The notes: generated from the sequence alone by a model not told the origin. A stretch of 64,000 bases of DNA from JASGDN01 sp049840815 (GCA_049840815.1 JASGJI010000020.1:1-64000), one strand, 5' to 3'; positions 16,822-26,038 are shown, numbered from the stretch's first letter. Program-made: numbers and translations.

Positions 16822-18717
16822 ATGGCTCACCCACTTCTCGACCTCTTGTCAGCCGGCGTTGTGCTCGCAGATGGAGCCATGGGTACCATGCTCTATGAGG
16901 CAGGTCGCCCCCTTGATGATTGCCTCGATGCAACCAATCTCAGCCATTCGGAAATTGTAGCCCGAATCCACCTCGACTACCTCAACGCGGGCGCGAATAT
17001 CATCGAAACCAATACGTTCGGCGCGAACCGATTCCGGCTCGAACCGCATGGCCTGGCCGACAAGGTCCAGGAGATCAACGCGCGTGGCGTTCGCCTCGCC
17101 CGCGAAGCCCGCGAGATCAGCGGCAGCTCCGCCCTCGTCTCCGGATCGGTCGGCCCCACCGGACGTACCTTGGAACCGTTCGGCACGCTGACCAAAGAGG
17201 AAGCGTACCAGGCGTTCCGCGAGCAGATCGAATGCCTGCTCGAACGCGGCGTCGACCTGCTGACCATCGAGACGATGGGCAACCTGGACGAGATGGAGGT
17301 CGCGATCCGCGCCGCGCAGGACGTCGGAGACCTGCCCATCGTGGCGATGATGACCTTCGCGGAGGATGGGCGAACCATGACCGGCTCGACACCCGCAGAG
17401 GTCATTCAGCGCCTCGCCGCCCTGAACGTGGCCGCCATCGGCGCGAACTGCTCGGTTGGTCCTCAGCGCCTCCTCGGCTCGATCCGCGCGATGCGGGCGG
17501 CGGTCGATCGCCTGGAAGGGCATCGCCCCGCCATTGCCGCCATGCCGAACGCGGGATGGCCGACCCGCGTGGGAGACCGCCTCATCTATCGCTCCTCGCC
17601 GGAGTACTTCGCGGACTTCGCCACACGAGCGGTCGAGGCGGGCGCGGAGATCGTCGGCGGCTGCTGCGGAACGACCCCGGCCCACATCTCCGCCATGCGC
17701 CAGGCCCTCGATGCGCGGGATTCGACGCATGACGTCGCGACCGAAACCAGGCCGGCGATTGCTGTGGCAGCACCCACCACACCGACTCTGGTCGCGCTCG
17801 CCGATGGCCCGACCGGCATCCAGTCAAAGCTCGGCAAGAAGTTCCTTCGCTGCGTCGAGATCGACCCGCCGAAGGGGCTGAATCCGCAGAAGGCGATCGA
17901 CGGCGCGCGCATGCTGAAGGCGGTCGGCGTGGACGCGATCAACGTCGCCGACTCGCCGATGGCCCGCGTGCGCATGAGCGCAATGACGCTCTGCTATCTC
18001 ATCCAGCACGAGGTCGGCGTCGAAACGATCCTGCACTACACCACCCGCGACCGCTCGCTGATGGGTCTCCAGTCCGAACTGCTGGGCGCCCATGCTGCCG
18101 GGGTGCGGAACATCCTGGCGCTGACCGGTGACCCCCCAAGCCTGGGAGAGTATCCCGGCTCCTCGGCGGTGTACGATGTCGATTCCGTCGGCCTGATCCG
18201 TATCATCGACCAGATGAAGCGGGGCGCGGACTCCGCAGGCGCATCCATCGGCCGGGAGGCGAGCTTCACGATCGCCTGTGCGGTCGATCCCACCAAGCCC
18301 GACCTGGAGGACGAAGCACGCCGGTTGAAGGCCAAGATCGCCGCCGGAGCCGACTTCGTGATGACGCAGCCGATCTTCGACCGGGACGTGTGGCTGAATT
18401 TCCTGGCAGTCTACGGGGCTGACCAGCTGCCGGTTCCGGTCATGATCGGCATCCTGCCGCTCCAGAGCACCAAGCACGCCGAGTTCCTGCACAACGAGGT
18501 GCCAGGTATCACGCTGACGGACGACGCACGCGAACGCATGCGGAAGGCTGGCGCCGACGGTCGGCGCGAAGGCGTGCTGATGGCGCAGGAGCTGCTGACG
18601 GATCTCAAGCCATACGCGCAGGGCGTCTACCTGATGCCGTCCTTCGGGCGGTATGAGGTCGCGGCCGAGGTGATCGGCATCCTCGACGACGAGGAGCCGG
18701 TGCAGGCCACGGCATAG
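16822..18717 (+). CDS. Bifunctional homocysteine S-methyltransferase / 5,10-methylenetetrahydrofolate reductase
   Basis: 631 residues, YitJ-like fusion. The N-terminal half (about 1-300) is a Pfam homocysteine S-methyltransferase domain: DGAMGTML at the start, and zinc cysteines in GANCSVGP and GGCCGTTPAH. The C-terminal half (about 325-620) is a FAD-dependent MTHFR barrel: EIDPPKG, ALTGDPPS, MTQPIFD. Together they could reduce methylene-THF and remethylate homocysteine, although the methyl donor of the first domain is not certain. ATG 16822 follows AAAGAGGAAA. The 170-base leader has no riboswitch I can recognise. A dispersed repeat follows the stop. Confidence 0.92.
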   Translation: MAHPLLDLLSAGVVLADGAMGTMLYEAGRPLDDCLDATNLSHSEIVARIHLDYLNAGANIIETNTFGANRFRLEPHGLADKVQEINARGVRLAREAREISGSSALVSGSVGPTGRTLEPFGTLTKEEAYQAFREQIECLLERGVDLLTIETMGNLDEMEVAIRAAQDVGDLPIVAMMTFAEDGRTMTGSTPAEVIQRLAALNVAAIGANCSVGPQRLLGSIRAMRAAVDRLEGHRPAIAAMPNAGWPTRVGDRLIYRSSPEYFADFATRAVEAGAEIVGGCCGTTPAHISAMRQALDARDSTHDVATETRPAIAVAAPTTPTLVALADGPTGIQSKLGKKFLRCVEIDPPKGLNPQKAIDGARMLKAVGVDAINVADSPMARVRMSAMTLCYLIQHEVGVETILHYTTRDRSLMGLQSELLGAHAAGVRNILALTGDPPSLGEYPGSSAVYDVDSVGLIRIIDQMKRGADSAGASIGREASFTIACAVDPTKPDLEDEARRLKAKIAAGADFVMTQPIFDRDVWLNFLAVYGADQLPVPVMIGILPLQSTKHAEFLHNEVPGITLTDDARERMRKAGADGRREGVLMAQELLTDLKPYAQGVYLMPSFGRYEVAAEVIGILDDEEPVQATA

Positions 18718-18720
18718 ACA

Positions 18721-18782
18721 GTGAGGAGTGAGCGGCGGAGACCGTCCCACTCGTTTCTCACTCCTCGGTCCTCACTCCTCCT
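18721..18782. repeat. Dispersed GTGAGGAGTGAG-type inverted repeat, copy 3
   Basis: GAGGAGTGAG (18723-18732) pairs perfectly with CTCACTCCTC (18757-18766). A second CTCACTCCTC follows at 18771-18780. It lies just after the MTHFR stop and before the rplS promoter. Confidence 0.65.
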
Positions 18783-18933
18783 CCGGATGGTGGAATCGCC
18801 TCGCCGCTCGTGCTACACTCACTCGACGTGCGCCGACACTCGGCTAAGAGTTCGTGTGCTTTTTTCGTGTCAATCCTGCTAGGTGGCTGCGTCTGATGTG
18901 ACCGCCACTGTGCGAACAGAGGATCAGTCCACC

Positions 18934-19317
18934 ATGGTTGCGCAGTTGATTCGCTCCATCGAGTCGGAGCAGTTCAAGGAAAATGTGCCGCAGTTCGGCG
19001 CCGGTGACACCGTTCGCGTTCACGCGAAGGTCGTCGAAGGCAACCGCGAGCGCATCCAGGTCTTCGAGGGCGTGGTGATCCGCCGCCGGTCCGGCGGGAT
19101 CAACGAGAACTTCACCGTGCGCCGCATCGCCTCCCACGGCATCGGCGTCGAGCGAACGTTCCTCATCCACTCCCCCCGTATCGACAAGATCGAAGTCACC
19201 CGCTTCGGTCGCGTCCGCCGCGCCAAGCTGTACTACCTGCGCGGCCGCACGGGTAAGGCGGCTCGTATCGTCGAGCGCCGCCGCGACCTGAGCAAGGGCG
19301 CCACCAAGCAGCCGTAA
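18934..19317 (+). CDS. rplS: 50S ribosomal protein L19
   Basis: A large-subunit ribosomal protein at the 30S-50S interface. MVAQLIRSIESEQFKENVPQ followed by FGAGDTVRVHAKVVEGNRER and FTVRRIASHGIGVERTFLIH is the L19 core. ATG 18934 gives 127 residues and a normal N terminus, with AGAGGA upstream. An in-frame GTG at 18883 would add 17 residues but has no ribosome binding site. A TACACT -10-like hexamer is at 18814-18819. A perfect hairpin follows the stop. Confidence 0.95.
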   Translation: MVAQLIRSIESEQFKENVPQFGAGDTVRVHAKVVEGNRERIQVFEGVVIRRRSGGINENFTVRRIASHGIGVERTFLIHSPRIDKIEVTRFGRVRRAKLYYLRGRTGKAARIVERRRDLSKGATKQP

Positions 19318-19338
19318 GGCTCGCCTGACCAGCGCGGG

Positions 19339-19370
19339 AAGCCCCGACCGTCCATGGACGGTCGGGGCTT
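19339..19370 (+). terminator. Hairpin after rplS
   Basis: AAGCCCCGACCGTC, CATG loop, GACGGTCGGGGCTT: a perfect 14-bp stem. No U-tract follows, and the rnhB -10 box begins five bases later. Confidence 0.75.
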
Positions 19371-19374
19371 CTGC

Positions 19375-19380
19375 TATGCT
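19375..19380 (+). promoter_or_regulatory. -10 box of rnhB (possible leaderless transcript)
   Basis: TATGCT lies so close to ATG 19387 that a normal start site (about 7 bases downstream) would fall on the ATG itself. Confidence 0.45.
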
Positions 19381-19386
19381 CCCCGC

Positions 19387-20079
19387 ATGATCACCGCGCC
19401 AGCCCACGGTCCAACCACCGCCCACCCGATGACCATCCACGAGCACTCGCTGCACGACGCAGGACTGCACGCCGTCGCAGGCGTGGACGAGGTCGGGCGT
19501 GGCGCCCTGGCGGGACCGCTCGTATCCGCCGCCGTCATCCTGCCGCCCCTGCTCGAGGTCGAATCCGATCCGTTCTGGGAGCGGGTGCGCGATTCGAAAA
19601 CGATCCTCGAACCAGAGCGCGTGCGCCTCGCCAGCGGGATTCTGGAGCGCGTGCGGGCCTCCCACATCGCCTTCATCGATCCGGAGACCATCGACCGCAT
19701 CGGCGTTGGGCCAGCCAACCGGATCGCGATGGAAACCGCCATCAGCGGCCTCCCGATCGCGCCGGACCTCGCGCTGCTGGACGCCTTCATCACGGACCTC
19801 GGACTGCCACAGGTAAGCCTGATCAAGGGCGATAGCCGCAGTCTCTCCATCGCCGCCGCCTCGATCGTCGCCAAGGTCGCGCGGGATACCGTCATGCACG
19901 ACCTCGACGCCGACTACGCGGTGTTCGGGTTCGGCAGGCACAAGGGCTACGGCGTCGCCAGCCATCTCGCCGCATTGAACGCCTACGGCCCATGTCCCGC
20001 CCACCGGCGTTGCTTCGCGCCCGTCAGCCTCGCGCAGGCGGCGTTCGTCGCGCGGGTCGGGACTTACGATGACGACTGA
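19387..20079 (+). CDS. rnhB: Ribonuclease HII
   Basis: It cleaves RNA in RNA-DNA hybrids, including single ribonucleotides in DNA. 230 residues. AGVDEVGRGALAGPLVSAAV holds the first two acidic active-site residues (Asp-Glu), RDSKTIL and LLDAF supply further family positions, and SIAAASIVAKVARD is the conserved helix. ATG 19387 sits immediately after the predicted start site and has no ribosome binding site; a downstream ATG (MTIHEHS, 19429) is an alternative. The last codons overlap yraN. Confidence 0.93.
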   Translation: MITAPAHGPTTAHPMTIHEHSLHDAGLHAVAGVDEVGRGALAGPLVSAAVILPPLLEVESDPFWERVRDSKTILEPERVRLASGILERVRASHIAFIDPETIDRIGVGPANRIAMETAISGLPIAPDLALLDAFITDLGLPQVSLIKGDSRSLSIAAASIVAKVARDTVMHDLDADYAVFGFGRHKGYGVASHLAALNAYGPCPAHRRCFAPVSLAQAAFVARVGTYDDD

Positions 20080-20455
20080 CCGACGCAGGAAGGCACTCGG
20101 GGATGCGACGGAAGCCCACGCCCGCCGATTCCTCGAAGCGCAGGGCATGGATTTCGTCGCGTCCCAATGGCGACGTCCCGGCGGCGAACTCGATCTCGTG
20201 ATGATCGATCCGGCGAGCGATTGCCTCGTGATCGTGGAAGTGAAGGCCCGGCGCGGCGAGCGGGCCGGACGCGCCGACGATGCGATCACGCCTGCCAAGG
20301 CATCGCGGCTCCTCGCGACGGCTGAATGGTTCGTGGCGGAGCATCCAGAGCACCAGCATCGCGTCTGGCGGATCGACCTCGTCGCCATCGCCATTGACCC
20401 GGCGAGCGGGCAGGAAGCAATCCGCCACTACGTGAATGCCGTGACAACTGATTGA
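20069..20455 (+). CDS. yraN: UPF0102/YraN family nuclease-like protein
   Basis: 128 residues. KALGDATEAHARRFLEAQG followed by GGELDLVMID and VIVEVKARRGERAG gives the YraN pattern, a PD-(D/E)XK endonuclease-like fold (E, D and E-x-K). Biochemical role in this organism unknown; some homologues act in DNA processing. The ATG lies inside the last codons of rnhB (11-base overlap), the common rnhB-yraN pairing, so translation is probably coupled. Confidence 0.9.
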   Translation: MTTDRRRKALGDATEAHARRFLEAQGMDFVASQWRRPGGELDLVMIDPASDCLVIVEVKARRGERAGRADDAITPAKASRLLATAEWFVAEHPEHQHRVWRIDLVAIAIDPASGQEAIRHYVNAVTTD

Positions 20456-20485
20456 GCCTCGCACCCGCACCGACACCGACTCCCA

Positions 20486-20491
20486 TATACT
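20486..20491 (+). promoter_or_regulatory. -10 box upstream of moaB
   Basis: TATACT, predicted start near 20498, about 56 bases before the moaB ATG. Confidence 0.45.
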
Positions 20492-20553
20492 TTGCGGGTC
20501 AGACCGACCGGGACGCCGCCGAAGCATCCTCGAAGCGCAAGGAATCGCCGTTC

Positions 20554-21105
20554 ATGTCCGATCTCCCGTTCTCCTTCGATCCCTCCCACCGTGCCAGCTC
20601 GCCCTCCACCGAACAGCATCGCGAGGAGGCACCCGCCTCCGTTGCCGTGGCCATCCTTACGATCAGCGACACGCGGACGCCCGACGACGACCGCAGCGGC
20701 CAGCTGATCAGGCAGCAGCTCACCTGGCGTGGGCACGACCTTCGCGACTACGCCATCGTGAAGGACGATGCCACCGAGATCGAAGCGGTGTTGCAGGGAT
20801 GGATCGGGCGGGACGACATCCGCGCGATCGTCACGAACGGTGGCACCGGCATCTCCCGCCGCGACACCACCTACGAGGTCGTGGCGCGGATGCTGGAGAA
20901 GGAACTGACCGGCTTCGGTGAGCTCTTCCGCATGCTCTCCTATCAGGAGATTGGTGCGGCAGCCATGCTCTCCCGCGCCATCGCCGGCGTGGCAAGCCGG
21001 ACGGCGATCTTCTCGCTGCCGGGATCGAGCAATGCCGTGAAACTCGGCATGGAGAAGCTGATCGCGCCGGAACTCGCCCACGTCGTCTACGAGATGACGA
21101 AATAA
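20554..21105 (+). CDS. moaB: Molybdenum cofactor biosynthesis protein MoaB
   Basis: MoaB/Mog family, molybdopterin adenylyltransferase-like step of molybdenum cofactor synthesis. 183 residues from ATG 20554 with AAGGAA upstream. The core has AILTISDTRTPDDDRSG and IVTNGGTGISRRDTTYE, the molybdopterin-binding motifs, and SLPGSSNAVKLGMEKLI near the C terminus. About 35 N-terminal residues are extra and polar. It is unlinked to moaA (26-27 kb) but both serve the cofactor that a CoxM/CoxS-type enzyme near 54 kb would need. Confidence 0.92.
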   Translation: MSDLPFSFDPSHRASSPSTEQHREEAPASVAVAILTISDTRTPDDDRSGQLIRQQLTWRGHDLRDYAIVKDDATEIEAVLQGWIGRDDIRAIVTNGGTGISRRDTTYEVVARMLEKELTGFGELFRMLSYQEIGAAAMLSRAIAGVASRTAIFSLPGSSNAVKLGMEKLIAPELAHVVYEMTK

Positions 21106-21124
21106 CCCCTATTCCCTCACCGTG

Positions 21125-21156
21125 GATGCGGTCCTCGCAGCAGTGAGGGCCGCATC
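21125..21156 (+). terminator. Hairpin after moaB
   Basis: GATGCGGTCCTCGC, AGCA loop, GTGAGGGCCGCATC: 14 pairs including G-T pairs. No U-tract. It precedes hisS by about 50 bases. Confidence 0.55.
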
Positions 21157-21203
21157 TACGAACCGTCCCGCCCGAACCCTTCCCTACCCAGGAGCACGAT
21201 TCG

Positions 21204-22520
21204 ATGAGCGTCCGCAAGCCCCAGATCCTCAAGGGGTTCCGCGACTACATGCCGGAACAGAAGTACCTGCGCGATGCCGTCGCCGCACGATTCCGCGAGG
21301 TCTTCGCCCGGCACGGCTTCCAGCCCCTGGACACCCCCGCGCTGGAGTACATGGAGATCCTCACCGGCAAGGCCGGCGAGAACGAGAAGCTGATGTACCA
21401 CTTCGCCGATCAGGGCGAACGGGAAATCGGCCTCCGCTACGACCTCACCGTGCCGCTGGCCCGCGTGGTAGCCATGCACCAGAACGAGATCGTGATGCCG
21501 TTCAAGCGGTATCACATGGCGCCGGTCTGGCGGGCGGAGAAGCCCCAGCGTGGCCGCTTCCGCGAGTTCTGGCAGTGTGATGCCGACATCGTGGGCACCA
21601 CCTCCATGCTCGCCGACGCTGAGGGGATCAGCGTACTCGTCGATGCCCTGCATTCCATCGGCATGACCTCGGCAGTGGTCCACATCAATCACCGCAAGCT
21701 CCTGAAGGCGATGGCGATGCTTGCCGGTGTCGAAGAGGAGAACGCCGCAACCGTCTATCGCGCGGTGGACAAGCTCGCCAAGATCGGTCCGAACGGCGTG
21801 CAGGCCGAACTGGAGAGGGCCGGTATCTCGACCGAGAGCGCACAGCAAGTGATCGAGCTCGTCTCGACCCAGGGGACATCCGCCGAGCTGCTCGACCTCG
21901 CCGATGCGAAGCTGGCGGCGATTCCCGGTGGCCCGGAGGCTGTTGCCGAATTGCGCGAGCTGATGAGCTACACCGCCAGCCTCGGGGTGCCGCACAACGC
22001 ATACACCATCGACCTCTCGCTGGCGCGCGGCATCGACTACTACACCGGCCCGGTCTACGAAGCCATCGTGGACGAGCCGAAGGTAGGGTCCGTCGCAGGT
22101 GGCGGGCGCTACGATGGCCTTGTCGGCATGTTCCTCGGGCGCGATGTCCCGGCGACAGGCATCTCACTGGGCATGGAACGCATCCTGGAGGTCCTTCGCG
22201 AGTTCGACCTCTTCCCGGTGCCACCGACGACGACGGATGTCTTCGTGGTCTCCCTTCCGGATACGCTCGCCGACGCTGCGCACATCGCGCGCGAGCTGCG
22301 CAAGCACGGCGTCAATGCCGACCAGTCGATCCAGCCGACCCGCTCCATCGGCGACCAGTTGAAGTACGCCGACCGCCTGCACATCCCCATCGCGGTGATT
22401 CCAGGCAGCGCGGAACTGGCCGAAGGCAAGGTTGCGGTGAAGAATCTGGCTTCCGGGGAGCAGCGAACCGTTGACATCGCCCTGCTTTGGGAAGACATTG
22501 TGCGCAGCCTCGGACGATAG
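21204..22520 (+). CDS. hisS: Histidine--tRNA ligase
   Basis: A class II aminoacyl-tRNA synthetase, 438 residues. GFRDYMPEQ at the N terminus, motif 2 RAEKPQRGRFREFWQCDADI, the HisA peptide LARGIDYYTGPVYE and motif 3 with GGGRYDGLVG and GISLGMERIL are all present, followed by the C-terminal anticodon domain from about residue 335. ATG 21204 has AGGAG at good spacing. No T-box motif is seen in the 100-base leader. Confidence 0.96.
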   Translation: MSVRKPQILKGFRDYMPEQKYLRDAVAARFREVFARHGFQPLDTPALEYMEILTGKAGENEKLMYHFADQGEREIGLRYDLTVPLARVVAMHQNEIVMPFKRYHMAPVWRAEKPQRGRFREFWQCDADIVGTTSMLADAEGISVLVDALHSIGMTSAVVHINHRKLLKAMAMLAGVEEENAATVYRAVDKLAKIGPNGVQAELERAGISTESAQQVIELVSTQGTSAELLDLADAKLAAIPGGPEAVAELRELMSYTASLGVPHNAYTIDLSLARGIDYYTGPVYEAIVDEPKVGSVAGGGRYDGLVGMFLGRDVPATGISLGMERILEVLREFDLFPVPPTTTDVFVVSLPDTLADAAHIARELRKHGVNADQSIQPTRSIGDQLKYADRLHIPIAVIPGSAELAEGKVAVKNLASGEQRTVDIALLWEDIVRSLGR

Positions 22521-22577
22521 TCCATCGACGGTTCACATGCCCCGAAGCGCGGGCCATCATCAATGGGAGAGCATGAC

Positions 22578-23279
22578 GTGAGCGAGCAGCGCGAGGATTA
22601 TCAGACATTCATGTGGGTTGTCGCCCATCCGGACGATGCCGAGTTCTCTTCCGGCGGCACCATCTCGAAGTTCGCCAAGGAGGGCAAGCGGACGATCATC
22701 ATCCAGGTGACCTCCGGCAATCGCGGCACATCGGACCGTTCGTTCACCCCGGAAACCCTGATCGCCACCCGCGAAGCCGAGGAGCAGGAGGCATCCCGCC
22801 GCATGGGCGTGAGCGAGCTCGTCTTCCTGCACGAGCCCGACGGTGGGGTTGTGGCGGACCTCGCCCTGCGTGAGAAGATCGTCCGCATGATCCGGACGTA
22901 CAAGCCGGATGTGATCGTCACCCACGATCCGTTCCGCCCCTACGCGCTGCACCCGGACCACCGCGCCGCCGGATTGGCCGCGCACGATGCGGTCTACCCA
23001 ACCGCCCGCGACTTCCTCTACTATCCGGAGCACCTCGCAGAGGGTCTGGAACCGCACAAGACGGCCGAGATCTGGTATTTCGGCGCGGAGTCACCAGATG
23101 TCTACATCGACATCACCGAGACCTTTGACAGCAAGATCGACGCGCTGAAGGCGCACAAGTCACAGGTCGGGGAAGCCGTCGATCTTGCCGATCGCCTGCG
23201 TGAGCGCGCCGCCGAGCTGGCCCAGGATCAGCCGTTCGAGCTGGCCGAGGCCTTCAAGTCGATCAAGATGCGACGCTAG
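22578..23279 (+). CDS. PIG-L/LmbE family deacetylase
   Basis: A zinc-dependent N-acetylglucosaminyl deacetylase-like protein, 233 residues. AHPDDAEFSSGGTI is the zinc and catalytic motif (HPDD) and HPDHRAAG the C-terminal His motif. Relatives deacetylate GlcNAc-inositol (MshB), GlcNAc-malate (BshB) or other amide sugars; the substrate here is unknown. I prefer GTG 22578 over ATG 22563 because GGGAGAG lies just before the GTG and nothing suitable precedes the ATG. It sits between hisS and galactokinase. Confidence 0.88.
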   Translation: MSEQREDYQTFMWVVAHPDDAEFSSGGTISKFAKEGKRTIIIQVTSGNRGTSDRSFTPETLIATREAEEQEASRRMGVSELVFLHEPDGGVVADLALREKIVRMIRTYKPDVIVTHDPFRPYALHPDHRAAGLAAHDAVYPTARDFLYYPEHLAEGLEPHKTAEIWYFGAESPDVYIDITETFDSKIDALKAHKSQVGEAVDLADRLRERAAELAQDQPFELAEAFKSIKMRR

Positions 23280-23381
23280 GCTTCCGCCGCCCGCCCGATG
23301 CCGTCGCCGAACCCTCCCGTTCGCGGCGGCATCGTCGTCTCTGCCACAACCCGCTCCACCGATGACGCCGGAGATTCCCCG

Positions 23382-24596
23382 ATGACGCACGTCCCTTCAC
23401 CGCCACGTTCTCCCGCCCAACGACGGGCCCTCGCCCATGGCCACACCGCCTTCGGGAACGAATGGGCCCCCGTCCGCTGGGCAATCGCGCCGGGACGGCT
23501 GGAACTGCTCGGGAATCACGTTGACTACAACGGCGGTCCGGTCCTTGCCGGCGCGATCGACCGCACGGTGGCGATCGGCATCGTGCCGAGAACGGACGGC
23601 ATGGTCCACGCGATCGCCGGAGACGTCTCCCCGACCGCCTGGGAGATCGACCCGAAGACGCTCGGGGACTGGCATGCAGACGAGAAGTCGGGCACGCCGG
23701 ATGCCTACGCGCGTGGGATCGTCGCGGCGCTGCAAGCGCGGGGAATCGCCATCCGGGGCGCGGATCTCTCCATCGCGGGGGATGTGCCGCTGGGATTCGG
23801 CATGAGCTCGTCGGCGGCGCTCTGCGTGGCGCTGGTGCTCGCGCTGTCGGACACGGAGCTTTCACCGCGCGATACCGTGATCGTGGCGCGGGAGGCAGAG
23901 CACCGTGCCGGAGCCCCGGTCGGGGCGATGGACCAGTCGGCATCGGTCGCTGGCGGCATCATCCTCTTCGACGGCGCGACGACCACCTTCGAGCAGCTGC
24001 ATCCCGATCTCGGGGACCTTGCGTTCGCCGTCGCCGACTCCGGTGTGCAGCACTCGAACGCCACCTCGTCCTACCCCACCCGCGTGCAGGAGTCGCAGGA
24101 GGCCCTGACGATTCTCCGAGAGAACCTGGATGCAGATCTGCCCTCGCTAGGTGAGATCGACGCCGCGCAATGGGCGCAGATTGAGGAGCATGGCGAGGAC
24201 TGGCTGCCAGCGCCCCTCTTCCAGCGCGTCCGCCACGTCGTGACGGAGGTGGAGCGCGTGCGTGAAGGCATCACGGCGGTGGAGGCGTCCGACTGGGCGA
24301 CCTTCGGACGTCTGATGACGGCATCAGGCCGCTCATCCGCCACGGACTACGCGATCAGCGATCCGCACGTGGAGGAGCTGGTGGCGGAACTGAACGCACT
24401 TCCCGGCGTGCTCGGAGCGCGGATGATGGGTGGCGGGGAAGGTGGTCCCGCCCTTGCCCTGATCGAGCGGTCACAGGCCGACGCAATCGGTGCGGCGCTG
24501 GCAGGCGGATACTTCGCAAGCAATGCGTCGCGGACACCCTCCGGAGAGCGCTTCCAGGTCTGCGTCTTCGGACCGGGCGCGCGCACCGAGGAGTAG
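23382..24596 (+). CDS. galK: Galactokinase (GHMP kinase family)
   Basis: ATP-dependent phosphorylation of galactose in the Leloir pathway. 404 residues. APGRLELLGNHVDYNGGPVL is the galactokinase signature with the sugar-binding Asp, GDVPLGFGMSSSAALCVALV is the GHMP phosphate loop, AMDQSASVAGG a conserved catalytic-region motif, and ARMMGGGEGGPALAL the C-terminal glycine motif. ATG 23382 has CCGGAG eight bases upstream; the frame is open further upstream but poor. No other gal gene is adjacent, so a related sugar kinase activity is possible. Confidence 0.88.
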   Translation: MTHVPSPPRSPAQRRALAHGHTAFGNEWAPVRWAIAPGRLELLGNHVDYNGGPVLAGAIDRTVAIGIVPRTDGMVHAIAGDVSPTAWEIDPKTLGDWHADEKSGTPDAYARGIVAALQARGIAIRGADLSIAGDVPLGFGMSSSAALCVALVLALSDTELSPRDTVIVAREAEHRAGAPVGAMDQSASVAGGIILFDGATTTFEQLHPDLGDLAFAVADSGVQHSNATSSYPTRVQESQEALTILRENLDADLPSLGEIDAAQWAQIEEHGEDWLPAPLFQRVRHVVTEVERVREGITAVEASDWATFGRLMTASGRSSATDYAISDPHVEELVAELNALPGVLGARMMGGGEGGPALALIERSQADAIGAALAGGYFASNASRTPSGERFQVCVFGPGARTEE

Positions 24597-24619
24597 CGCC
24601 CCACGAGAACGCCACGGAT

Positions 24620-24675
24620 GACGGGCAAACGAAGGGCGATTCCCACCGGTGGGAATCGCCCTTCGTTTGCCCGTC
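24620..24675. terminator. 56-base perfect palindrome between galK and the hydroxyacid dehydrogenase gene
   Basis: A 26-base arm starting GACGGGCAAACGAAGGGCGA (24620) is repeated perfectly in reverse complement from 24650 to 24675. The central CCGG is self-complementary. It lies between convergent genes and has no U-tract. Confidence 0.8.
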
Positions 24676-24693
24676 ACCGCGTAGGTGCGTAGA

Positions 24694-25710
24694 TCAATAC
24701 CCCTGCGTCTGGTCCACCACGTTCAGCAGATCCTCGCCATCGCGGTACCGGCGCACCTGCTCCACACACAGGTCGATCAGGCGCGGCCGCACCATCGGAG
24801 AGTTCCCGGAGGTGTGCGCCGTGATGAAGACGTTGTCCATCCCCCACAACTCCGACTCCTCGCCCAGCGGCTCCGGATCGGTCACATCCAGCCCCGCGCC
24901 GGCGATGTGCCCGGACTTCAGCGCCGCGATCAGGGCATCCTGATCGACCGTCGTGCCGCGCCCGAGATTGTAGAAGTACGATCCCGGCTTCATCGCCGCC
25001 AGGCGGTCGTCATTGAAGATATGCGTCGTATCCGGCGTGAACGGCAGCACGTTGATGACGTGATCCGCTTGCGCCAGCGCCGTGTCGAGGTCGGACAGCG
25101 CGATCAGTTCGTCGACACCGTCCGGGAGCGGACCGCTGGCGCTGCGCCGAAGCCCGATCACTCGCATGTCCAGCCCCTTCGCGCGGCGGGCGATGCCCTG
25201 CCCGATCGCGCCGAGACCGGCGATTACCACCGTCTGACCGCCCAACTCGAACGTGTCCCTGCCGGCATACCAGTCCTGCCAGTGCCGTTCGGACTGCGAG
25301 CGAAAGAGACCCGGCAGCTTCCGCGCGAAGGTCAGCATCAGGGCGATGGCATGCTCCGCCATGTTCGGCGCGCTGATGCCGCTGCTGTTCGTCAGGATCA
25401 GTCCCCGATCCGTAAAGCCCGGCACGCACAGGATGTGCTCGACCCCCGCCGCGCCAACGTGGAACCAGCGCAGCCGCTCAGCGGACGCCAGCGCCTCCTC
25501 GGAGATGCGCCAGCCGATCGCCATGTCGGCCTCCGCCACCGCGCGGGAATCGTCCTGCCAGTCGCCGATGACGACCTCGATGTCGGGGAAGGCGGCGTTC
25601 AGGCGCTCGCGAATCGGGTCCGCGTCCGGAATCAGGATGACGATCTTCTCGATCGGCGCGCGGTCGGCGGCGGGCGCGACGGACGCGCCACGGGTGCTGC
25701 TTCCAGTCAT
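24694..25710 (-). CDS. D-isomer specific 2-hydroxyacid dehydrogenase family protein
   Basis: An NAD(P)-dependent oxidoreductase, 338 residues. The Rossmann motif is VIAGLGAIGQGIARRA near residue 170. Catalytic residues are in NLGRGTTVDQ (Arg), DPEPLGEES (Glu) and FITAHTSGNSP (His). NMAEHAIALMLTFARK is the usual dimer helix. Substrate unassigned. ATG 25710 has AAGGA about ten bases upstream. It ends against the large palindrome shared with galK. Confidence 0.9.
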   Translation of the reverse strand: MTGSSTRGASVAPAADRAPIEKIVILIPDADPIRERLNAAFPDIEVVIGDWQDDSRAVAEADMAIGWRISEEALASAERLRWFHVGAAGVEHILCVPGFTDRGLILTNSSGISAPNMAEHAIALMLTFARKLPGLFRSQSERHWQDWYAGRDTFELGGQTVVIAGLGAIGQGIARRAKGLDMRVIGLRRSASGPLPDGVDELIALSDLDTALAQADHVINVLPFTPDTTHIFNDDRLAAMKPGSYFYNLGRGTTVDQDALIAALKSGHIAGAGLDVTDPEPLGEESELWGMDNVFITAHTSGNSPMVRPRLIDLCVEQVRRYRDGEDLLNVVDQTQGY

Positions 25711-25807
25711 GGAGGCGGGTGTCCTTGTGGGTATGGAAACGCGAGAGGATCACGCACGGCAATGTGAGAAGCAGGCTCGCGACGATGCAGACCGTGCTCC
25801 CGTCATC

Positions 25808-25933
25808 CTAGAACGTCGCGTCCAGCAACGACCACTGCAGGAAGCAAATCAGGACCGCAACGCCGAGAAAACCGCCGGATGCCCCTCCGGCGTCTTGTGC
25901 TGAATCACCTTCACGAAGACCCCCGTGATGCAT
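25808..25933 (-). CDS. Possible small single-span membrane peptide
   Basis: A 41-codon frame from ATG 25933: a polar Gly-rich N-terminal half followed by GGFLGVAVLICFLQWSLLDA, a good hydrophobic span. GAGG lies 12 bases upstream; an ATG three codons earlier is also possible. It lies in the gap between the dehydrogenase gene and moaA. Only the hydrophobic pattern supports it. Confidence 0.3.
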   Translation of the reverse strand: MHHGGLREGDSAQDAGGASGGFLGVAVLICFLQWSLLDATF

Positions 25934-26038
25934 CGTCGTCATGGGCCTCGGGAGTAGCCCCATCGAGCCCGCCACAAGGCGGGTGAGGGTCGCGACCTGC
26001 GTGGTGGTCAATGCGCGGCAACGGATCGTCAACGACAA

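Noticed and set aside
24620..24675. Mobile-element terminal inverted repeat
   Set aside because: The palindrome is a single compact hairpin between convergent genes with no element between the arms, so a bidirectional terminator fits better.
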